Shown here in pieces: positions 35,475 to 40,834 of a stretch of 40,834 bases of DNA. The position numbers were made by a program, and so were the translations under genes. The stretch's first letter is position 1. Each line of letters starts with the position of its first letter. The notes below the pieces were generated by a model, which saw only the letters and a list, made by a program, of their open reading frames with translations, did no database searches and was not told where the DNA came from. Source of the DNA: Atribacterota bacterium (GTDB taxonomy: Bacteria; Atribacterota; Phoenicimicrobiia; Phoenicimicrobiales; Stramentimicrobiaceae); assembly GCA_028703475.1 (NCBI GenBank), contig JAQVMU010000007.1:1-40834 (forward strand), in the 5' to 3' direction.

Positions 35475-35750
35475 AATTTAATATTTTAAAATAAAGAGAA
35501 ATAATTAAGTAAAGGTTAAACTAAAGAGAGTCGGGTATGGTGTAATCCGATAGTTTAATTATACTGAAAATCACTTCTTTTTAATCTATTTATACTGTAT
35601 GTAGTATTAGAAGTACAGTCGCTTATATTTGCGTTATAATAATGAAGGATAAAGAAAACAAGTTTTCTTTATTGAATTAGGGTGGTAACACGGAAACCTT
35701 CGTCCCTATTTTTATAATTATTAAAATAGAGATGAAGGTTTTTTGTTTTT
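35475..35750 (+). promoter_or_regulatory. T-box leader, specifier reads Ile (ATC)
   Basis: AGAGAG (35525-35530) opens Stem I. The specifier loop GAAAATCACTTC places ATC, an isoleucine codon, at 35570-35572. The invariant AGGGTGGTAACACGG (35679-35693) is the T-box bulge that pairs with the tRNA acceptor end. Uncharged tRNA-Ile should stabilise the antiterminator and allow transcription of ilvB, ilvN and ilvC, which fits their role in isoleucine and valine synthesis. The codon reading is by manual placement but agrees with the downstream genes. Confidence 0.93.
35696..35750 (+). terminator. intrinsic terminator of the isoleucine T-box
   Basis: AACCTTCGTC and GATGAAGGTT form the base of a long hairpin, extended by TATTTT/AAAATA, and a run TTTTGTTTTT follows. 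Its 5' arm is shared with the T-box antiterminator. Confidence 0.92.
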
Positions 35751-35831
35751 GAGAGACAGTATAAATATGTTAGTAACCCATAATTTTTGAGTTAATTAAG
35801 TAATTTAAAAGATATAAAGGAGGGATTAGTA

Positions 35832-37508
35832 GTGAGACTCAGTGGAACAGAAATAGTGGTCGAATGTCTAAAAAAAGAAAAAGTAGAGGTTGTTTTTGGA
35901 ATTCCCGGTGGTGCTATTATGCCCCTTTATGACACCATATACAAAAAACAATACTTTCGGCATATACTGACCAAACACGAGCAAGGCGCTGCTCATGCAG
36001 CAGATGGTTATGCCAGGGCAACTGGTAAAGTTGGCGTATGCTTTGCCACTTCAGGACCAGGTGCTACTAATTTAGTTACCGGTCTTGCTAATGCTTATTT
36101 AGATTCTATTCCAGTTGTTGCCTTCACTGGACAGGTTATTTCTCCCTTAATTGGCACAGACGCATTCCAGGAAGTTGATATTACCGGGATTACCTTGCCG
36201 ATTACAAAAAATAATTACCTGGTTATGGATGTAAAAAACCTTGCATCAACGATTAAAGAGGCATTTTATCTGGCAAGGACAGGTAGACCCGGCCCGGTTT
36301 TAATAGATTTGCCAAAGGATGTTCAAAACGCTAAAACAGAATTTAATTATCCGGAAAAAAGCAGGTATTCAGGTTATCATCCTACATTAAAAGGGAATTT
36401 AAACCAAATCAAAAAAGCAGCAAAAGCAATACAGGAATCCAAAAAGCCTGTTATTTATGCCGGAGGTGGAATTATAGCTTCCAATGCAGCAAAAGAACTA
36501 AAAAATTTTGTTGATAAAACAAATATTCCTGTAACTACTACCTTAACAGGATTGGGGTCTTTTCCTGAAAACAATCCCCTGTCCCTGGGAATGCTGGGAA
36601 TGCATGGCCTGGCAAGTGCTAATATTGCAATTAATGAGTCTGATTTGATTGTCGCTCTCGGAACAAGATTTGATGATAGAGTCACAGGAAATATTAAACG
36701 CTTTTGCCCTAAGGCAAAATACATTCATGTGGATATCGACCCGGCAGAAATAAGTAAAAATATAAAAATAAATATTCCAATTGTAGGTGATGTCAAATAT
36801 GTTCTTTCTAAAATGAATGAATTGATAGAACCTAAAAAAGAAATAGAATGGCTTACAGAAATTGCCGAAATAAAGCAAAAAAATCAACTAGAATATAAAA
36901 GAGATAACATCCTCAGGCCACAGTATATTATTGAAAAATTAAATGAAATAACCGGAGGTGAGGCAATTATAGTCACAGATGTAGGCCAACACCAGATGTG
37001 GGCAGCCCAATACTACCAATACCTCCACCCAAGAAGTTTTATTACCTCCGGAGGATTAGGCACTATGGGATTTGGCTTGCCTGCTGCAATAGGTGCCCAA
37101 ATTGGCTGTCCCAAAAAAAAGGTAATTTGCATATCCGGCGACGGGGGGTTTCAGATGAATTCCCAGGAATTGGTTACTGCTGTAAATAATAACTTACCTA
37201 TTGTTACAATCATTATGAATAATGGTTATCTGGGAATGGTTCGTCAGTGGCAGGAACTGTTCTTTCAAAAAAGGTATTCTTCTACAAACCTGGAGGGAAG
37301 TCCCGATTTTTCTAAACTCGTTGAGGTTTATGGTGGAAAAGGTATCAGAGTCACATCCAAAGATGCCTTTGATTCAGCTCTTAAAATTGCATTATCAAGT
37401 AAACAGTTTATGTTATTAGATTGCTTGATACCACCTGAAGAAAATGTATTTCCAATGGTATCACCGGGAGAAGCAATCAATAAAATGTTAGGAGTTAATC
37501 AGTCATGA
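35832..37508 (+). CDS. ilvB: acetolactate synthase, large (catalytic) subunit
   Basis: This thiamine-diphosphate enzyme joins two pyruvates, or pyruvate and 2-oxobutyrate, in valine, leucine and isoleucine synthesis. The 558-residue protein has FGIPGGAIMPLYD near the start, the catalytic glutamate E50 in KHEQGAAHAADGYAR, and the central FAD-binding part RFDDRVTGN. The C-terminal cofactor motif GDGGFQMNSQE is followed by MNNGYLGMVRQWQE. The start is GTG with AAGGAGGGATTAGTA before it. Its last bases overlap ilvN by ATGA, giving coupled translation. Catabolic acetolactate synthases lack a small subunit, so the neighbouring ilvN marks this as the biosynthetic enzyme. Confidence 0.97.
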   Translation: MRLSGTEIVVECLKKEKVEVVFGIPGGAIMPLYDTIYKKQYFRHILTKHEQGAAHAADGYARATGKVGVCFATSGPGATNLVTGLANAYLDSIPVVAFTGQVISPLIGTDAFQEVDITGITLPITKNNYLVMDVKNLASTIKEAFYLARTGRPGPVLIDLPKDVQNAKTEFNYPEKSRYSGYHPTLKGNLNQIKKAAKAIQESKKPVIYAGGGIIASNAAKELKNFVDKTNIPVTTTLTGLGSFPENNPLSLGMLGMHGLASANIAINESDLIVALGTRFDDRVTGNIKRFCPKAKYIHVDIDPAEISKNIKINIPIVGDVKYVLSKMNELIEPKKEIEWLTEIAEIKQKNQLEYKRDNILRPQYIIEKLNEITGGEAIIVTDVGQHQMWAAQYYQYLHPRSFITSGGLGTMGFGLPAAIGAQIGCPKKKVICISGDGGFQMNSQELVTAVNNNLPIVTIIMNNGYLGMVRQWQELFFQKRYSSTNLEGSPDFSKLVEVYGGKGIRVTSKDAFDSALKIALSSKQFMLLDCLIPPEENVFPMVSPGEAINKMLGVNQS

Positions 37509-37999
37509 AACATACTATTGCTATTTTAGTTAAAGATACGCCTGGTGTCTTGGCACGAGTGTCAAGTCTTTTCAACAGAAGAATGTTTAATATAGAAAGT
37601 ATCGCTGCCGGTCATTCTGAAAAAAAGGGGATTACCAGAATCACTATTGTTACACAAGGAGATGAAAATATTCTTGAGCAGATAACCAAACAACTTAATA
37701 AACTAATTGATGTAATAAGAGTCAGGGACTTGCCAAAAGAAACGTCAGTTGAAAGAGAATTGGCCTTAATCAAAGTTAGCACAAAATCTATAAACCAAAG
37801 AACCGAAATCATGCAATTAATAGAAGCATTCCGTGGGCATATTGTAGATATTGACAAACAAGCCCTTACTATAGAAATTACCGGCACCGAAGAAAAAATC
37901 AATGCTAAACTCAAATTACTTGAGTCTTTTGGTATTTTGGAAATATCCCGAACCGGTAAAATTGCCCTATCAAGAGGAGATACCAAAATACTAAAATGA
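37505..37999 (+). CDS. ilvN: acetolactate synthase, small (regulatory) subunit
   Basis: The 164-residue regulatory partner of IlvB confers valine feedback. An N-terminal ACT domain (ILVKDTPGVLARVSSLFNRR, then FNIESIAAG) is followed by the C-terminal ALS-type domain (ELALIKVS, AFRGHIVDIDK, LLESFGILEISRTGKIALSRG). The length and order are standard for IlvN/IlvH. The ATG overlaps the ilvB stop by four bases, and the ilvC start follows 57 bases after the stop. Confidence 0.96.
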   Translation: MKHTIAILVKDTPGVLARVSSLFNRRMFNIESIAAGHSEKKGITRITIVTQGDENILEQITKQLNKLIDVIRVRDLPKETSVERELALIKVSTKSINQRTEIMQLIEAFRGHIVDIDKQALTIEITGTEEKINAKLKLLESFGILEISRTGKIALSRGDTKILK

Positions 38000-38056
38000 T
38001 TCTTTGTAAATATTTTTTGATTTGTAAAATAATATAAATAAATGGAGGAATTTATA

Positions 38057-39055
38057 ATGGCAACAATTTACTATGATAAGGACGCTCAAAAGAAATTTTT
38101 AGAAAACAGAACAGTAGCTGTTATTGGATACGGAAGTCAGGGAAGAGGACAATCTTTAAACCTGAAAGACAGTGGTGTTGATGTTATTGTTGGGATAAGA
38201 AAAGGCGGTTCATCCTGGGAAAAGGCACAAAAAGATGGGCTAAAAGTTGCAACAATTGAGGAAGCAGTAAAACAAGCTGATATTGTCCAGATGTTATTAC
38301 CCGATGAAGTGCAGCCACAAGTTTTTTGTGCATGTAATATATTTGAAAACCTAAAAGAAGGAAATGTTTTGATGTTTTCTCATGGTTTTAATATTCATTT
38401 TAAACAAATTATCCCCCCAAAAAATGTAGATGTAATTATGGTAGCCCCAAAAAGCCCGGGTTCAATTTTAAGAAAAACATATACTCAAGGAAAAGGTGTA
38501 CCTAATTTAATTGCAATTTTCCAGGATTACTCAGGCAACGCCAAAGATATAGCCCTTGCCTATTCTCAGGCAATTGGCGGAACAAGGGCAGGTGTAATCG
38601 AAACAACTTTCCAGGAAGAAACCGAAACAGACCTCTTTGGAGAACAGGCTGTCCTATGTGGTGGTGTTACTGCTATGATTCAAGCAGGATTTGACACATT
38701 GGTTGAAGCAGGATATCAACCGGAAGTAGCTTATTTTGAATGTCTTAATGAACTAAAATTGATTGTTGACCTGATTTATGCAGGTGGAATTACCCGTATG
38801 CGTGATGATGTAAGCAATACTGCCGAATATGGTGATTTAAAATCAGGCAAGAGAATTATTACTGAAGAAACAAGAAAAGAAATGAAAAAAATATTAAGTG
38901 AAATACAGGATGGTACTTTTGCCAAGGAATGGTTATTAGAAAATCAGGTTGGCAGACCATTCTTTAATGCTATGCGTGATAAAGAATCAAATCTGCTGAT
39001 TGAAAAAGTGGGAAAAGAAATCAGATCAATGATTCCATGGATTGATGAGGATTAG
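38057..39055 (+). CDS. ilvC: ketol-acid reductoisomerase, class I
   Basis: IlvC isomerises and reduces acetolactate or acetohydroxybutyrate with NADPH and Mg2+. It is 332 residues from the ATG chosen here, the class I (short) length. The N-terminal Rossmann loop is [19 protein letters not shown] (22-40), with the cofactor-selecting segment GIRKGGSSW. The helical domain has [16 protein letters not shown] and [10 protein letters not shown] with the metal ligands. An in-frame ATG at 38042 is part of the GGAGGAA ribosome site, so the start is 38057. The third gene of the isoleucine-controlled operon, it is followed by a terminator. Dihydroxyacid dehydratase is not in the window. Confidence 0.97.
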   Translation: MATIYYDKDAQKKFLENRTVAVIGYGSQGRGQSLNLKDSGVDVIVGIRKGGSSWEKAQKDGLKVATIEEAVKQADIVQMLLPDEVQPQVFCACNIFENLKEGNVLMFSHGFNIHFKQIIPPKNVDVIMVAPKSPGSILRKTYTQGKGVPNLIAIFQDYSGNAKDIALAYSQAIGGTRAGVIETTFQEETETDLFGEQAVLCGGVTAMIQAGFDTLVEAGYQPEVAYFECLNELKLIVDLIYAGGITRMRDDVSNTAEYGDLKSGKRIITEETRKEMKKILSEIQDGTFAKEWLLENQVGRPFFNAMRDKESNLLIEKVGKEIRSMIPWIDED

Positions 39056-39066
39056 CATTTAATAGG

Positions 39067-39115
39067 AAAACTGCCTCTATTTTAAGATTACAGATATTGG
39101 TATAGAGGCAGTTTC
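39067..39115. terminator. intrinsic terminator after ilvC, usable from both sides
   Basis: AAACTGCCTCTAT and ATAGAGGCAGTTT form a 13-bp stem around a loop of about 20 bases. T-rich DNA follows on the plus strand, and a T-rich run also follows in the minus direction. It separates the convergent ilvC and FMN-binding genes. Confidence 0.82.
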
Positions 39116-39131
39116 TTATTTCCATTTATTA

Positions 39132-39536
39132 CTATTTAATTAATGCATCCTCAATTGATTTCAAAATTGCTTTAGTATGAACCGTTGCCCCTGATACGAC
39201 ATCAATTTGCAATGACTGCTCCTCTTCTACCTTTTTAAAAACTTCTTCCCCTATGGCCTTCAAACCGGACATATCTGATGCTTGAATCATTTTAATATCA
39301 ACAATTTTATGATCTTTTACAGTAACTTCCAGCTTATTCTTCCAGCGACCGCCGTTAAACTCTCCCTGATAAGTTCCATCTTCAATACTCAGTAAATCCA
39401 CCTCATTAATTACCATTTTGCGGTATTTACTTAAACCCTGATTAAAATAAATAAAAATTGCAATCATTATAATTAGTATTACAGCACCAACATATAGCAG
39501 TATCCTTAACATTTTATTTTTTACCCTCCTAAACAT
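39132..39536 (-). CDS. membrane-anchored FMN-binding domain protein
   Basis: A 134-residue protein with a short basic N-terminus, one membrane segment (about 10-31) and an outside FMN_bind domain. It resembles the C-terminal part of RnfG/NqrC. The flavin attachment motif is SGAT at 115-118, with T118 the probable acceptor of FMN through a phosphoester bond. GTYQGEFNGGRW and the MSGLKAIGEE region are also typical. GGAGATTTTAAA precedes the ATG. The upstream gene is ApbE, the enzyme that makes this linkage, and the gap is 25 bases. The pair suggests a small outside redox carrier. No Rnf or other partner is in view. Confidence 0.9.
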   Translation of the reverse strand: MFRRVKNKMLRILLYVGAVILIIMIAIFIYFNQGLSKYRKMVINEVDLLSIEDGTYQGEFNGGRWKNKLEVTVKDHKIVDIKMIQASDMSGLKAIGEEVFKKVEEEQSLQIDVVSGATVHTKAILKSIEDALIK

Positions 39537-39561
39537 TTTAAAATCTCCATTTTCTATATAA

Positions 39562-40590
39562 TTATATTTTAAAAATCGAAAAACCTTTTTCGATTAAATG
39601 AAATTTTTTAACTAAACTACTTGAAAGATATATTCTATTATCAGTAACAATTATTACTTCAACTTCACTCAGGCTCTTAATTATTCCAATCCCCTTTTCC
39701 AAACCAATAGTGAATATTGTTGTGGATAAAACATCTGATAGCATGGAATCCGGGTGTATAACAGTAACACTTCTTAATCCTCCCCTTGCAGGATATCCGG
39801 TATAAGGACTTAATATATGGTGATAAACTATATTGTTTTTTTGAAAATATCGTTCATAATCACCGGAGGTTACTGCTGAAGTGTCTGATAAAAAAACTAC
39901 TCCTAAAGATTTGCCTCTCTCGCGATTGGGGTTTTGTATTCCAACTACCCAGGGTTGTCTTTCAAGGTTAGTACCTAACAAGCTTACATTTCCTCCTAAA
40001 TTGATTAGTCCTGAGGTAAATCCCATCTTTCTAAATAACTCAATTACCTGATTGGCAGCATAACCCTTGGCTATGCCTCCCAAATCTATTTTTTGCCCTT
40101 CTCTCTTTAATTTTACTTTTTTATTTTTTTTATTAATCAATATATCTTTATAATTAACCAGCTTGAGTGCTTCTTCAACAAGATAGTGAGGAGGAATATT
40201 TTTCACCTTTGTATAATGATTCCAAACAGCAGTAAGAACCCCAGTGGTAATATCAAAAAAACCTTTTGTGAAACGGGCATATCTCTTTGATTCCGAAACT
40301 ACAAAATATAATTCTGTATTTACCGACACCCATGATTTACCAGCCTTACAATTGACTTTACTTATCTGACTTGAAGGATTATGGAAATTCATGATTTCTT
40401 CTATGTTGTCGATGAGCTGAATAACTTTTTTGGTTATCTTTCTGCCTTCTGAATCTGAAGTATTTACTTTTATATCAATAGTTGTTCCCATAGCCTGATA
40501 CGAATGTGTGTATGTATATTCAGAATTATCTGCTGCTTTTTGCCAAAAATTCATAGAATTATTGGCATTAATAAGTTTATTATTTAACAT
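39562..40590 (-). CDS. apbE: FAD:protein FMN transferase, ApbE family
   Basis: ApbE splits FAD and attaches FMN to a threonine of target proteins, here surely the FMN-binding protein encoded next. The 342-residue protein has YQAMGTTIDIKV near the start. It has DLGGIAKGYAANQ (substrate/FAD loop), INLGGNVSLLG, SGDYERYF, and the Mg-binding ARGGLRSVTV/SDVLSTTIFT region near the C-terminus. The N-terminus (MLNNKLINANNSMNFW) shows no signal peptide or lipobox, although many ApbE proteins are exported lipoproteins. The ATG has no good ribosome site, and a second ATG is at 40554, so the start is uncertain. It is the first gene of the pair. Confidence 0.93.
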   Translation of the reverse strand: MLNNKLINANNSMNFWQKAADNSEYTYTHSYQAMGTTIDIKVNTSDSEGRKITKKVIQLIDNIEEIMNFHNPSSQISKVNCKAGKSWVSVNTELYFVVSESKRYARFTKGFFDITTGVLTAVWNHYTKVKNIPPHYLVEEALKLVNYKDILINKKNKKVKLKREGQKIDLGGIAKGYAANQVIELFRKMGFTSGLINLGGNVSLLGTNLERQPWVVGIQNPNRERGKSLGVVFLSDTSAVTSGDYERYFQKNNIVYHHILSPYTGYPARGGLRSVTVIHPDSMLSDVLSTTIFTIGLEKGIGIIKSLSEVEVIIVTDNRIYLSSSLVKKFHLIEKGFSIFKI

Positions 40591-40637
40591 ATTTTTATCT
40601 TTTACCTTTATAATAAACTATGGAAAATATTTTTGAA

Positions 40638-40658
40638 ATAAGTATAACATATACTTAT
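40638..40658. promoter_or_regulatory. 21-base palindrome, probable operator before apbE
   Basis: Arms ATAAGTATA and TATACTTAT are perfect complements around ACA. On the minus strand the palindrome contains a TATACT that could serve as the -10 box of apbE, about 50 bases from its start. A repressor bound here would block that promoter. No regulator is assigned. Confidence 0.5.
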
Positions 40659-40755
40659 ATATCATAGATAAAAAATATTTTCGGCTACTTGTTTATTCAA
40701 TAAATAAGATTTAAATGATTTATTTAGATTGTTCTCTTTAATTCCAGGGAATATT

Positions 40756-40783
40756 TTGACTTAATGTAAATATAACTTATAAT
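40756..40783 (+). promoter_or_regulatory. plus-strand promoter leading out of the window
   Basis: TTGACT (40756-40761) and TATAAT (40778-40783) have a 16-base spacer. No start codon follows with confidence before the window ends at 40834, but the closing AAAGAAAGG could be a ribosome site. A divergent gene probably begins just beyond. Confidence 0.6.
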
Positions 40784-40834
40784 AAAATAAGGTTGTAACT
40801 ACATTTAATTATTATTTCAGCCCAAAGAAAGGTC

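Noticed and set aside
36543-36887. A 114-codon open frame antisense to ilvB
   Set aside because: It lies wholly inside ilvB, has no ribosome site, and its cysteine- and phenylalanine-rich translation looks like a reverse reading of a real gene.
37612-37986. A 124-codon open frame antisense to ilvN
   Set aside because: It covers most of ilvN on the other strand without a ribosome site or recognisable domain. ilvN is certain.
1-40834. CRISPR arrays, insertion sequences, prophage genes, tRNA or rRNA genes
   Set aside because: I looked for regularly spaced repeats, transposase motifs and cloverleaf-type sequences on both strands and saw none.

Overview
The window is a low-GC, gene-dense stretch of a bacterial chromosome with almost no mobile DNA. 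It carries 30 complete protein genes that I can name by family, two or three conserved genes of unclear role, and one decayed TetR-type regulator gene. Shine-Dalgarno sequences are strong (GGAGG type). Promoters of the TTGACA-17-TATAAT type are easy to see, and control by RNA leaders is heavy. Enzymes of strict anaerobes are present: a tungsten-type aldehyde ferredoxin oxidoreductase, a glycyl radical dehydratase with its activase, and the diaminopimelate aminotransferase (DapL) route to lysine. This points to an anaerobic Firmicute-like or allied lineage, such as Atribacterota. That placement is inference from gene content; the window has no rRNA or tRNA to anchor it.

Layout. From 28 to 28653 every gene lies on the minus strand. 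(1) 28-6943 is a lysine operon, promoter-lysA-dapF-dapL-lysC-dapA-dapB, led by a canonical lysine riboswitch with a visible terminator/antiterminator switch. (2) 7072-10976 holds transketolase followed by an aldehyde ferredoxin oxidoreductase family enzyme. (3) 11070-14930 holds pyrR, a glycyl-radical activase and a glycyl radical enzyme whose active-site residues match trans-4-hydroxy-L-proline dehydratase (HypD). (4) 14931-15918 is a decayed region with the TetR pseudogene. (5) 15919-18413 holds ornithine carbamoyltransferase and a class III aminotransferase. (6) 18468-22112 is a serine operon (class V aminotransferase, serA, DUF1015 protein) behind a T-box whose specifier reads TCC (Ser). 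(7) 22193-28653 holds a short glucan phosphorylase, a degenerate Nudix-like protein, a GalE-type epimerase, purD and purH.

The plus strand then takes over at 28860-33093 with a two-component system, a MarR regulator and a MATE exporter. gdhA (minus) follows behind a ykkC-family riboswitch, then a small secreted protein of unknown role. Next come ilvB-ilvN-ilvC (plus) behind an isoleucine T-box. The window ends with an FMN-binding membrane protein and an ApbE flavin transferase (minus), beside a plus-strand promoter that fires out of the window.

How it fits together. Most of the window is amino-acid metabolism, and each pathway has its own RNA sensor: lysine (L-box), serine (T-box), isoleucine (T-box) and glutamate (ykkC class). 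The least explained items are the DUF1015 gene inside a serine-controlled operon that lacks a phosphoserine phosphatase, the ykkC RNA before glutamate dehydrogenase, and the pairing of a HypD-type enzyme with pyrR.
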